Below are positions 22,547 to 33,352 of a DNA stretch of 64,000 nt, in pieces. Source of the stretch: Quercus robur. Its lineage: Eukaryota > Streptophyta > Magnoliopsida > Fagales > Fagaceae. The notes beneath the pieces were generated by a model. That model worked only from the letters and a program-made list of their open reading frames with translations. It did not search any database and was not told the DNA's origin. The position numbers and the translations under genes are program-made. Where the stretch lies: the NCBI RefSeq assembly GCF_932294415.1, contig NC_065535.1:67229862-67293861 (forward strand), read 5' to 3'. Numbering within the stretch: position 1 is the stretch's first letter; each line of letters begins with the position of its first letter.

Positions 22547-24601
22547 ATGGCTCTAATCGGTAAGCTCCACTTGAGAGTTTTAGTCTTATTCATTTGGCTA
22601 TTTGTCTCTGCACTTGGACAGAACCTGCTAAGTTGTGACATTACATCTCCAGATGCTTCTGGCTACCACTGCAATGTTGGAAACGCCTCACAGGTTCAGT
22701 GTGAGACATTTGTAATTCTTCGCACCAATTCCTACTTCTCATCACTTTCCAACCTGAGCTTTTACTTGGGCATCAGTCGTTTCGTGATTGCAGAAGCTAA
22801 TAAATTTTCTGCAGAGACAGAATACCTTCCAAAAGATCAGTCTTTGTTGATTCCAATTGATTGTAAGTGCAAAGGTGGTTTCTTTCAGGCTGAAGTAACA
22901 AAAACAACCACAAAGGGAGAGAGCTTTTATGGAATTGCTGAATCTTTGGAGGGCTTGACAACCTGCAAAGCCATCCAAGAGAAGAACCCTGGAGTGTCAC
23001 CATGGAGTCTTGGTGATAAAGTTCAGTTACTGATCCCATTGAGATGTGCCTGTCCTTCTTCATCTGAAGCAGGTCCAAAGACGAGGCTATTGCTGTCTTA
23101 TCCGGTAATTGCAGGTGATACAATTTCTAACTTGGCCATTAAGTTCAATACTACTCCAGAAGCTATTATATTTGCAAACAACAAATCTTTACAGACCTTT
23201 AGACCTCAAAGCCTAATACCTCTTACATCTCTTCTGATTCCAATCAATGGTGAGCCAGAGCCTGTTCTTGGTCCTCTTGCAAAACCTCGAGAAACCAATT
23301 TACATTTTCCAGCAACTAGCATCCCAGTAATTAGTCCCCGCAAGAAAAAGTCCAAAATGAGGAAGATTGTTTTATATATTGCACTCAGTGGGGTTGTAGT
23401 TTCTGTGAGCATTGGTATTGCAGTAGCCTTTGTGGTGATCCAACAGAAAAAGAAGAAGAAACAAAGTTCCTGCAAGGGAGTAGTAGATGTGGAGTTGCAA
23501 CAGCTTAGTCTCAGTGTAAGAACTACAAGTGATAAGAAAGTCTCATTTGAGGGGTCTCAGGATCCTCTAGATGGTAGGACCGTAGATGCTACACCACGTA
23601 AGATGCTGATCGAGACTTATACTGTTGAGGAACTCAGAAAAGCAACTGAAGACTTCAATTCAAGTAATCAGATTGAGGGATCTGTTTATCATGGTCGTCT
23701 CAATGGGAAGAATCTGGCAATAAAGCAAACGCAACCAGATACAATCTCAAAGATTGAGCTTGGACTCTTCCATGATGCAATTCACAATCACCCCAACATA
23801 CTTAGGCTGCTGGGGACATGTTGGAGTGAGGGTCCTGATTCTGATTCGTTTTTGGTCTTTGAGTATGCCAACAATGGGTCATTGAAAGATTGGCTTCATG
23901 GTGGTTTGGCAATGAAAAACCAATTCATTGCTTCTTGTTATTGTTTCTTGACATGGAGTCAGCGGCTGAGAATCTGTCTTGATATAGCCATGGCCTTGCA
24001 CTACATGCACCGCGTAATGAACCCGAGCTATGTTCACAGAAATGTTAAGAGTCGGAACATTTTCTTAAACGAAGACTTCAATGCCAAAGTTGGGAACTTT
24101 GGCATGGCAAGGTGCATTGAAGAAGATATTGGAGACCCTCAATTTTATTCAACCAATCCAGCCTCTTGGAGTCTAGGCTATTTGGCTCCTGAATATGTTC
24201 ACCAAGGTGTAATTTCTCCAAGCATTGATATTTTTGCTTATGGGGTGGTTTTACTAGAGGTTTTATCAGGTCAAACGCCAATAACAAGGCCAGATAATAA
24301 GGGAGAAGGGAGTATATGGCTCTCAGAGAAAATCAAGTCCATATTGCAGTCAGAAGATGCAGATGAGCTAAGGGAATGGATGGACAATGCATTGGGGGAG
24401 AATTATTCATTTGAAGCAGCTGTCACATTGGCCAATCTTGCAAGAGCTTGTGTAGAGGAAGACCCTTCTTTGAGACCAAGTGCTGGAGAAGCTGTGGAAA
24501 AATTATCAAGATTGGTAGAAGAATTACCAGAAGGAGAGAATATGTTAATGTGTGAAAGCTCTTCCAAGCCTTTAGTAAAGGCATCAGCAAACCATATGTG
24601 A
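22547..24601 (+). CDS. LYK2: LYK2-type LysM receptor-like pseudokinase
   Basis: This is a single-exon gene of 684 aa. Residues 1-24 form a signal peptide. The ectodomain has LysM-receptor Cys-X-Cys motifs ('IDCKCKGG', 'LRCACPSSS') and LysM-like blocks ('TISNLAIKFNTTPEAIIFAN'). A transmembrane helix spans about 275-299, followed by a Lys-rich stop-transfer stretch. The juxtamembrane 'LSLSVRTTSDKKVSFEGSQD' is characteristic of LYK2. In the kinase domain (about 360-650) the glycine-rich loop is replaced by 'QIEGSVYHG'; the ATP lysine is kept (K393, 'LAIK'), but HRD reads HRN (N499) and DFG reads NFG (N517), so phosphotransfer is unlikely. The family acts at the plasma membrane in perceiving chitin-like oligosaccharides, usually with an active partner such as CERK1. 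The frame stays open upstream to 22370, but the Met at 22547 directly precedes the signal peptide. Confidence 0.92.
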   Translation: MALIGKLHLRVLVLFIWLFVSALGQNLLSCDITSPDASGYHCNVGNASQVQCETFVILRTNSYFSSLSNLSFYLGISRFVIAEANKFSAETEYLPKDQSLLIPIDCKCKGGFFQAEVTKTTTKGESFYGIAESLEGLTTCKAIQEKNPGVSPWSLGDKVQLLIPLRCACPSSSEAGPKTRLLLSYPVIAGDTISNLAIKFNTTPEAIIFANNKSLQTFRPQSLIPLTSLLIPINGEPEPVLGPLAKPRETNLHFPATSIPVISPRKKKSKMRKIVLYIALSGVVVSVSIGIAVAFVVIQQKKKKKQSSCKGVVDVELQQLSLSVRTTSDKKVSFEGSQDPLDGRTVDATPRKMLIETYTVEELRKATEDFNSSNQIEGSVYHGRLNGKNLAIKQTQPDTISKIELGLFHDAIHNHPNILRLLGTCWSEGPDSDSFLVFEYANNGSLKDWLHGGLAMKNQFIASCYCFLTWSQRLRICLDIAMALHYMHRVMNPSYVHRNVKSRNIFLNEDFNAKVGNFGMARCIEEDIGDPQFYSTNPASWSLGYLAPEYVHQGVISPSIDIFAYGVVLLEVLSGQTPITRPDNKGEGSIWLSEKIKSILQSEDADELREWMDNALGENYSFEAAVTLANLARACVEEDPSLRPSAGEAVEKLSRLVEELPEGENMLMCESSSKPLVKASANHM

Positions 24602-25290
24602 ATAATCATCATCCAGTGAAGTTAGTCCAACCAATTTAAAACCAGTTATTCTACTCCTAGTGTTTTGTTTTAAATGTTTTTACTTTTTAAGGTTTGAGAC
24701 CACTTGACAAGGTCAGTGGAATCCTGTATATATGTCATTAAGAAACTCAATTCGAAACAAAAAGTGCAGGTTTCTACTCTGTATTCTCTGTTTCGAAAAT
24801 AATAAATTGCTGTTATTCTATAAATTTAATCTAATCTGCCACATATTTGAAAAGCTACAAAGATCACTCAGGGGTGCGTTTTGTTTAACATAATTTGCTT
24901 GTGATGCTTCTTCGTAGCAAGCGCTGTGTTGACTATTTCAGTAAAAAAGGTTTAGGAAATCTTATTGTAAAGAAAAATTTTCGGGTGCTCTTCCTGGCAC
25001 AGCTCACGTCCATTGGATTGCCAAATAAGTTAGAATCCTCAGGAATTGTTTAAGTCAAACAGAGTTGATTAATCTATGCACTTGTTTATCCAACTCTTTT
25101 TTTGACCGACTTGTAAGGAGAACAGACAAAGAACAAAAGAGGAAAGATTAGAGGATTGAGGGTCATTGCACCACGTTGAAGGGTTGAGATTAAAAGCACT
25201 TTTGATCTCAGCCCTTGGATCCCAAAAAAAAAAAAAAACCTTTTAACCTTCACCTTTTTACATCTTTACTTTTTTTTAAACCTTCTTCAC
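24602..25290. other. LYK2 3'-UTR and intergenic DNA
   Basis: An AATAA-type poly(A) signal lies near 24800. No further gene is seen. Confidence 0.45.
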
Positions 25291-25299
25291 ATAGTGGAT

Positions 25300-25452
25300 A
25301 AGTGATGTAGTCCACCATTCTACTAAAAAACTTCCATCTGTTTAAAATTGTTGGTTATAAATTTTTTTTAAACAAAAATTAATTACTGACTCAGTAATTT
25401 TAAACAAGTGAAAGTTTTTTAGTAGAATGGTGAACAAGTGACGTAGTCCACC
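25300..25452. repeat. Stem-loop inverted repeat with direct flanking repeats
   Basis: The left arm begins 'CACCATTCTACTAAAAAAC' near 25313 and the right arm ends 'GTTTTTTAGTAGAATGGTG' at 25432. The arms are about 40 bp with a ~45-bp loop. Both sides carry the direct repeat 'AAGTGAYGTAGTCCACC'. This looks like a tiny hairpin MITE. Confidence 0.6.
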
Positions 25453-25639
25453 AGAGGACCCTATAATTTCTTCACATTAAGGTGTGGTTTTGCACTATTA
25501 CACCGGATCTTAATTCAAGATTCAGAATAATATATATAACAAAATGATGTACATATCACATTGTACACTTTACCTCACTCGCTTATTTATTAAAGAACAA
25601 AACTCTAGAAAGCTCTATCTTATTTGATTAAGGATATAG

Positions 25640-26010
25640 TTTGGATACAAATTTGGTTATAGTTAATGCCTACAACTCTCGCTAAACAAATTAACATGAC
25701 TACATATTTTAAAAATCTAACTATTGGATTTGATATTTTTAATACGCATGTCAAATTTTATGTCAATTGGATATTATTTACTATTTGACCCATAAATTTA
25801 TTTTTATGCATAATTTTAGCCCAAAAATTTGATATTTAAATATTTGATTGATGACATAACTATTAATTTTTAATCTTCTGAAAATTTTGCAAATATAGAG
25901 GATATAAGAAGCAAATGTAATCTAATTGTAGATTTGTCAAAATCACATTCAATAAAAAAATATTGATTGGAGTTGTAGCCATTAACTACAACAAAGTTTA
26001 TAATCAAATT
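25640..26010. mobile_element. MITE with ~40-bp terminal inverted repeats
   Basis: The left end 'GGTTATAGTTAATGCCTAC' is inverted at the right end as 'GTAGCCATTAACTACAAC'. The arms extend to about 40 bp with mismatches. The interior is AT-rich and non-coding. Size and TIR length suit a MULE-like or similar non-autonomous DNA transposon. Confidence 0.6.
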
Positions 26011-26194
26011 TTGTCATTTTATGAATGTTTCTCTCTATTAGAGATATATTAGCCTAATAGTATAGGTCCAATCCCAATCCTAATTTATGTACAAGCCAAG
26101 TAATATACTTGTCCTACAAGTCTATTAACCATAACTACTAACTAGTATTGTTATTAATTAGTTTTGGTTTTAATCTACTATATATATCCATATT

Positions 26195-26350
26195 GAGTTA
26201 ATTGTAACACATAACCCAACATTAGAGTGTTTGTAACACATAACCTAACAAACTCTATTAATTGTAACACATAACCTAACATAATAGTGTTTGTATTATG
26301 TTAATAGTGTTTGTAACACTAGAGTTTGTTAGGTTTTAACCTACTAGTGT
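26195..26350. repeat. Interleaved short repeats (GTAACACATAACC / TAGTGTTTGTAACAC)
   Basis: 'TTGTAACACATAACCYAAC' recurs three times, interleaved with 'AGTGTTTGTAACAC', and both direct and inverted relatives are present ('GTTAGGTTTTAACC'). It looks like replication-slippage expansion of a small palindromic seed. No coding function is seen. Confidence 0.6.
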
Positions 26351-27289
26351 TTGAAGGCAAGCCAATAGAGTTTGTACTGTATTAGGAGTATGTTTTTAAG
26401 TTTGATTAATTTTATTTAATTTATTGAAAAGAGTATTCCAACACTAACTACGAAACATTTATTTGAGGTAGGAGTCCTAAATTCTATCATGTCACCTGGT
26501 TTGTAAAAAAACAGATCCAAAAGAGGTTCATTCCAACCGGGTAAATTCGTATTTCAAATTTTTGATAATTTTATTTATTTATTTAAAAAATAGAAATTTT
26601 CTATACTTTGTTTGGGCAATTTTGGAAACTTATATCTTTCAATGATGTTTCCTTAAAAAATGTTGGGTTTTCTAAATAAGACTAACAAGTTAGGACAGAA
26701 TGAGTACATCATTAACAACGATAAGACTATTCCTTAAACTTCGATTGTAAACTCCCAACCATCAAGATTCATCACCTAACGTCCCCTTGACACCATTCAT
26801 CCTTATTAGTAGTTAGTTCGAACCCCACATTCCATGATTGTTGATCTATTAGATAACTCAAACTATGTTGTCTCTGATGGGTTGCCCTCGAACCATACGA
26901 AAGCAAAGCAGAGATAGAGATTTAAAATTACAAACATGCCATGCCTTAGTACTAAAACGAACTTAAAAATGACTCAATATAGTCTAATAATCAATGTTAT
27001 CTGATACATGTTGATATTCTCATTGTTATGAAACATTAGAAAAATTATTCATTACTACATGATGACTCTCTCGTAGGTGTGAATATTTTCTATCAAAAGG
27101 TTCTCTGTGGTTATTTGGTACTAGTATTGAAAATATTGACCATACTTATCACTACAAAATAGAATTTAGAATGTTAGTTAACATGCTAAAAGAATCGATC
27201 AAGATTGATTAGAAATTCCTAAATGTCGAGAGTATTATAGTTAACGCTCCGATTATTTTGAAGTAATATATTTTTTGAAAAATGCTTTC

Positions 27290-27925
27290 TCAAATTTTAG
27301 GTGTTTGTTTGCAAGTAAAATGTGGTTAAACTGTAAAATATTTTTCTTTAATCGTAAAATCCTTTAAAGAAAGTTGTAAAACATTTTACCTTTAAAATTT
27401 TGGTAAAACATTTTACAAAAACACATAGTGGCTTCATTCACCCTAGTTGGTGGCTAGGTCACATGTCTAGTGGGCTAGGCAACTGGTGCTAGCAGTTTGG
27501 TGGTTGGAGTTACCATTCCGGTGACCAATGCCGGGGTTTGATGGCCAAAGCTACCACTCCGGCAATTAGGTGGCCGAAGCCACTGCTTTGACAATTGATA
27601 CTAGTAGTTTGGTCATCGGAGATGCTGTTCCGATGATTTGTGCCGGAGGTTCGATAATCAAAGCCACAATTTCTATAACTAGAGACACAATTCTAGCCAC
27701 CGATGCTGGCGATCTAGTCACCGATGACACTACTCCAGCAGTGATCAATGGAGCCACCATTTGGGCTGCCAATTCTAGTGGTTCAGTCACTGGACCTCTA
27801 ACATAGCGGCTTCGGCAACTGAGCCACTAGTTTTGGTAGTTTGCTTGAAATCTTTTACTTGTCATACCAAATATTTTATTGAAAATGTTTTATATGTAAA
27901 ATTTTTTACTTCAAAATAAACAAAG
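27290..27925. mobile_element. TIR element with GC-rich minisatellite core
   Basis: The outer arms are AT-rich and inverted: 'GTGTTTGTTTGCAAGTAAAA' at about 27301 and the reverse of 'TTTTACTTCAAAATAAACAA' at about 27904. Between them, 27430-27830 is much richer in GC and consists of degenerate ~30-60-bp tandem units built on 'GCCACTNNTCCGGCAATT', 'GTGCCGGAGGTT' and 'TGGCCGAAGC'. Open frames run on both strands through this core only because the repeat lacks stops. I regard it as a non-autonomous transposon with an internal minisatellite. Confidence 0.55.
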
Positions 27926-28015
27926 TGCTAGTGGCATAACTTTTTTTTTTTCATCAGGAAAACCAGGGTTCGAATCTCCCTTTCCTATTGTGATAACTAT
28001 CAAATTATAAAATAA
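27925..28015 (+). repeat. SINE-like remnant
   Basis: A B-box-like 'GGGTTCGAATCTCCC' at about 27967 follows an A-box-like 'GCTAGTGGCATAAC' and ends in A-rich sequence (AAATAAAATAAAAAA). This is the usual layout of a tRNA-derived SINE. Confidence 0.45.
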
Positions 28016-28089
28016 AATAAAAAATTTCAAATAAAATCTATTAGGTTCTAAATATTTAGGATTAAATGTTTCTTTTCCAAATATTTGTA

Positions 28090-28740
28090 TGTTGGCAAAT
28101 CGGGAATAAAAGCATGTCTAGATTAGGTGTTAAACATTGCTCAAGTTAGTTCAAGTCAAGTTTGAAGAGCTGTCAAGCTGAAGAAAGAAGAAGCAAACTA
28201 TTGTGAAGCTTGACTGATTGAAAGATAGGTTTGACTAATCGAATGTTCTGCAAAATTTGAAGTCAAGGCCAAGCCCACAAAAATGTTTAGAGTTTCAGTT
28301 CAACACTACTAGGTATAAAAGGAAAACCCTAATTACGTTTTACAAGTCCTTAGAAGTCTTGTGAGTTACTCCTGTGAGATTTGTGAGGTTTTTGTGCCTT
28401 CTAACTCAACAAGCATCTGCTGGAACAAGAGATCTACAATTAAGAACTGGTGGAAACAAGTTGTTGCATAAAGATCTATTACTGATGGTGGTCTAAAACC
28501 TTTGAGTGGAATCTCAAAGTCACAAGCATGGGAGTTTGTGTTCAGTAAATCCAAGATAGAAGAGTCCATGGAGTCGGAGCTGCACGTGGTCGTGTTAGTA
28601 AGTTCTACAAGAGGTAGCTTTATATTTAGGGTTTAAATCTATTGTAATCTTTCATTCTATCATAGTCGATTTGTTTACCTTGAAGATAGCTAGATTAAAT
28701 TCTCCTCAGGTTTTTACCTTTAAATGATTGGTATCATTGG
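28090..28740 (+). mobile_element. LTR-like segment (copia-type remnant, tentative)
   Basis: The segment starts TGTTGG, has a promoter-like 'GGTATAAAAGG' near 28313, and shows 'TGGTATCA' at 28729-28736, which matches the start of an initiator-Met-tRNA primer-binding site. No internal gag-pol follows and no matching partner LTR or target duplication is visible, so the call is tentative. Confidence 0.35.
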
Positions 28741-28849
28741 TTTTATTGGGTGTAAAGTTGTGATTTACAACTATTTTGTGTTGGCTTTAATTCCGTGCCA
28801 AATTTGATAGTAATTTTATTCAATCATATTTTCTTGTATTTATGTGGGG

Positions 28850-29831
28850 GTTTTGTGTGTGTGTGTGTGTGTAAGGGATGAGTGTGAGAGAGTGTGAAGA
28901 CTTAAGCTTAAAATGAAGAACATGTGGAGTTCGCGAGAAGCTAACCCGCGAAATAGCTACGTGTAGAGCACATGACTGGAATGCAAAGAGTCATGCCAGC
29001 CTAGAGTTTTTATGAGTGTGTCATGGGTAAGGCCTTCCTGCGAGATACTCGCAAAACATTCTGTTGAGCTAATTTGTCATGTTTGTTTTACCAAGTCTTT
29101 ACTCATACTATATATACCCTTATTACCCATATATTGTAAGGTGTGCTTTTCAGAGAGAAAACCCTAGAATACACACTTGAGAGTTAGAGATTGTTATACC
29201 CGCAATCATCTACACATTTCTTTGTGGTTTTTCTTTACTCCTACCTCTCCATTTCTAAATCATTGAGAGGTTGATAGCCCAAACATTTACCACACCCAAT
29301 CTGAGTGTCAAGTCAGATTTTGGTGCTACTAGGAAGCATTAAAAGGAGCCAGTCATTGGTGGATGCAATCGAGCGTATTGTGGAATTTGGGAAAGGTAGA
29401 GAAGACAAGGTTCCGAGAAGCCAATTGGAAGCAGGAGCATGGAGGGCTTAAGTACATTGGGTAGACTAGGCTTGAATGGTCTTTTGTTATTTGTGTACTC
29501 CAACTTTATTCTCTAATAGATCGATTACCGCTTGAAGGGCGGCGGAGAGGTTTTTCGCCGAGTTCTTCGGTTTTCTCTTCGATAACACGCCTCGGTGTTA
29601 TCTTGTGTTTGCATCTCTCTTCTTTACTCTTAAACTTTACTTTATACCATTGATAATGGATGAATATGGCTTAGGGTAGTGTTATCAGTTGCTTGCATTC
29701 ATTTACTCTTATTCTGCACTTATTCTAAGTTAGAGTAAAACCAATCTAGCCGAAATTTTAATTTTGGGGGGGGGGGGGGTATAAACAAGCTCTTGTGTTT
29801 TTCACACAAATCTAAGCTTTCACTGGATAAT
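28850..29831. other. Unclassified repetitive-looking segment with (GT)n and a 14-G run
   Basis: It begins with a (GT)n run (about 28855-28872) and contains a 14-G homopolymer at 29766-29779. In between, features such as 'CTATATATACCC' and inverted phrases around 'GATAACACGCCTCGGTGTTATC' (29581-29602, a perfect hairpin) resemble an LTR with its terminator/poly(A) region. No coding sequence is recognised and no boundaries are proven. Confidence 0.35.
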
Positions 29832-31505
29832 CATATTACTGTCTTCTTTAATTTTTCGCACTAAGTAATATGTTTGCATGTGTTTAACCTAGATCTCATA
29901 ATTAACCTATGTAACTATTTGGCTAATTCATTAGGTTAAACTAATTTGGATTTAAGGGGTCTAAACATAAGCAAACAAAATCAATAAACATGGAGAGATA
30001 TTTATATTCTAGAAAATTCTAGAAGATACAAAATTAAAAATAACTACTTCTAATTCTAATAATTAACAAGCGGCTACATAATAATCAATGAACAAGGATT
30101 TTATTTTTTTAAATTAAAAAAGAATCTTAATATAAAGATTTTTATTACATATGAAAATGGAAGATATCATATTACTGTCTTCTTTAATTTTTCGCACTAA
30201 GTAATATGTTTGCATATATTTAACCTAGATCTCATAATTAACCTAAGTAACTATTTGGCTAATTCATTAGGTTAAACTAATTTGGGTTTAAGGGGTCTAA
30301 ACATAAGCAAACAAAATCAATAAACATGGAGAGATATTTATATTCTAGAAAATTCTAGAAGATACAAAATTAAAAATAACTACTTCTAATTCTAATAATT
30401 AACAAGCGGCTACATAATAATCAATGAAGAAGGAATTTTTTTTTTAAATAAAAAAAGAATCTGAATATAAAGATTTTTATTACATATGAAAATGGAAGAT
30501 ATCATATTGCTGGCTTCTTTAATTTTTCGCACTAAGTAATATGTTTGCATGTGTTTAACCTAGATCTCATAATTAACCTAAGTAACTATATGGCTAATTC
30601 ATTAGGTTAACCTAATTTGGGTTTAAGGGGTCTAAACATAAGCAAACAAAATCAATAAACATGGAGAGATATTTATATTCTAGAAAATTCTAGAAGATAC
30701 AAAATTAAAAATAACTACTTCTAATTCTAATAATTAACAAGCGGCTACATAATAATCAATGAACAAGGATTTTTTTTTTAAATAAAAAAAGAATCTGAAT
30801 ATAAAGATTTTAATTACATATGAAAATGGAAGATATCATATTACTGTCTTCTTTAATTTTTCGCACTAAGTAATATGTTTGCATGTGTTTAACCTAGATC
30901 TCACAATTAATCTAAGTAACTATTTGGCTAATTCATTAGGTTAAACTAATTTGGGTTTAAGGGGTCTAAACATAAGCAAACAAAATCAATAAACATGGAG
31001 AGATATTTATATTCTAGAAAATTCTAGAAGATACAAAATTAAAAATAACTACTTCTAATTCTAATAATTAACAAGCGGCTACATAATAATCAATGAAGAA
31101 GGATTTTTTTTTTTAAATAAAAAAAGAATTTGAATATAAAGATTTTTATTACATATGAACATAGAAGATATCATATTACTGTCTTCTTTAATTTTTCGCA
31201 CTAAGTAATATGTTTGCATGTGTTTAACCTAGATCTCATAATTAACCTAAGTAGCTATTTGGCTAATTCATTAGGTTAAACTAATTTGGGTTTAAGGAGT
31301 CTAAACATAAGCAAACAAAATCAATAAACATGGAGAGATTTTTATATTCTAGAAAATTCTAGAAGATACAAAATTAAAAATAACTACTTCTAATTCTAAT
31401 AATTAACAAGCGGCTACATAATAATCAATGAACAAGGATTTTTTTTTTTAATAAAAAAAGAATCTGAATATAAAGATTTTAATTACATATGAAAATGGAA
31501 GATAT
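29832..31505. repeat. Higher-order repeat copy 1 (monomers 1-5)
   Basis: Five diverged monomers, 1674 bp in all, each more like its counterpart five positions downstream than like its neighbour. Confidence 0.9.
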
Positions 31506-33188
31506 CATATTACTGTCTTCTTTAATTTTTCGCACTAAGTAATATATTTGCATGTGTTTAACCTAGATCTCATAATTAACCTATGTAACTATTTGGCTAA
31601 TTCATTAGGTTAAACTAATTTGGGTTTAAGGGGTCTAAACATAAGCAAACAAAATCAATAAACATGGAGAGATATTTATATTCTAGAAAATTCTAGAAGA
31701 TACAAAATTAAAAATAACTACTTCTAATTCTAATAATTAACAAGCGGCTACATAATAATCAATGAACAAGGATTTTATTTTTTTAAATTAAAAAAGAATC
31801 TTAATATAAAGATTTTTATTACATATGAAAATGGAAGATATCATATTACTGTCTTCTTTAATTTTTCGCACTAAGTAATATGTTTGCATATATTTAACCT
31901 AGATCTCATAATTAACCTAAGTAACTATTTGGCTAGTTCATTAGGTTAAACTAATTTGGGTTTAAGGGGTCTAAACATAAGCAAACAAAATCAATAAACA
32001 TGGAGAGATATTTATATTCTAGAAAATTCTAGAAGATACAAAATTAAAAATAACTACTTCTAATTCTAATAATTAACAAGCGGCTACATAATAATCAATG
32101 AAGAAGGAATTTTTTTTTAAAAAAATAAAAAAAGAATCTGAATATAAAGATTTTTATTACATATGAAAATGGAAGATATCATATTGCTGGCTTCTCTAAT
32201 TTTTCGCACTAAGTAATATGTTTGCATGTGTTTAACCTAGATCTCATAATTAACTTAAGTAACTATATGGCTAATTCATTAGGTTAACCTAATTTGGGTT
32301 TAAGGAGTCTAAACATAAGCAAACAAAATCAATAAACATGGAGAGATATTTATATTCTAGAAAATTCTAGAAGATACAAAATTAAAAATAACTACTTCTA
32401 ATTCTAATAATTAACAAGCGGCTACATAATAATCAATGAACAAGGATTTTTTTTTTTTAAATAAAAAAAGAATCTGAATATAAAGATTTTAATTACATAT
32501 GAAAATGGAAGATATCATATTACTGTCTTCTTTAATTTTTCGCACTAAGTAATATGTTTGCATGTGTTTAACCTAGATCTCACAATTAATCTAAGTAACT
32601 ATTTGGCTAATTCATTAGGTTAAACTAATTTGGGTTTAAGGGGTCTAAACATAAGCAAACAAAATCAATAAACATGGAGAGATATTTATATTCTAGAAAA
32701 TTCTAGAAGATACAAAATTAAGAATAACTACTTCTAATTCTAATAATTAACAAGCGGCTACATAATAATCAATGAAGAAGGATTTTTTTAAAAAAAAATA
32801 AAAAAAGAATCTGAATATAAAGATTTTTATTACATATGAACATAGAAGATATCATATTACTGTCTTCTTTAATTTTTCGCACTAAGTAATATGTTTGCAT
32901 GTGTTTAACCTAGATCTCATAATTAACCTAAGTAGCTATTTGGCTAATTCATTAGGTTAAACTAATTTGGGTTTAAGGAGTCTAAACATAAGCAAACAAA
33001 ATCAATAAACATGGAGAGATTTTTATATTCTAGAAAATTCTAGAAGATTCAAAATTAAAAATAACTACTTCTAATTCTAATAATTAACAAGCGGCTACAT
33101 AATAATCAATGAACAAGGATTTTTTTTTTTTTTTTTAATAAAAAAAGAATCTGAATATATAGATTTTTATTACATATGAAAACGGAAG
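31506..33188. repeat. Higher-order repeat copy 2 (monomers 6-10)
   Basis: Same monomer order as copy 1, 1683 bp. Length differences lie mainly in the T-rich/A-rich run near each monomer's end (for example a longer T run near 33121-33136). Confidence 0.9.
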
Positions 33189-33352
33189 AGATGCTAGCCT
33201 AGCTAGGACCTAACCATTTATATCTTCGGCTAAACGAATTATAAATCTTTGAAATAGATATAGGCCCTGCCTCATTACAAAAGAATTATTGTGGGTCGCC
33301 CCACAACGTAGCTATTAATCTAGATTATTATACAACGAAGTTAAAAGAAGAA

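Larger units (their letters stand above)
29832..33188. repeat. Tandem satellite, 10 monomers of ~335 bp in two 5-mer higher-order units
   Basis: Monomers begin (at CATATT) at 29832, 30168, 30503, 30837, 31172, 31506, 31842, 32180, 32516 and 32853, with periods of 334-338 bp. Private variants pair monomers five apart: 1/6 share 'ACCTATGTAACT' and 'GAATCTTAATATAAAG'; 2/7 'GCATATATTTAACC'; 3/8 'CATATTGCTGGCTTCT'; 4/9 'CTCACAATTAATCTAAG'; 5/10 'GAACATAGAAGATATC' and 'GTAGCTATTTGG'. The array is thus two copies of a ~1.68-kb five-monomer unit. Each monomer has TTCTAGAAAATTCTAGAA, a perfect alternating four-box heat-shock element. The sequence is AT-rich and non-coding. It stops about 165 bp beyond the CML stop codon. 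Confidence 0.95.

Noticed and set aside
27566-27806. Overlapping 74-78 codon frames on both strands with Ala/Ile/Val-rich sequence.
   Set aside because: Produced by the GC-rich minisatellite, which lacks stops in several frames.
29832-33188. Regular repeats reminiscent of a CRISPR array.
   Set aside because: Monomers are ~335 bp, contiguous, without unique spacers, in a plant genome. It is a satellite.
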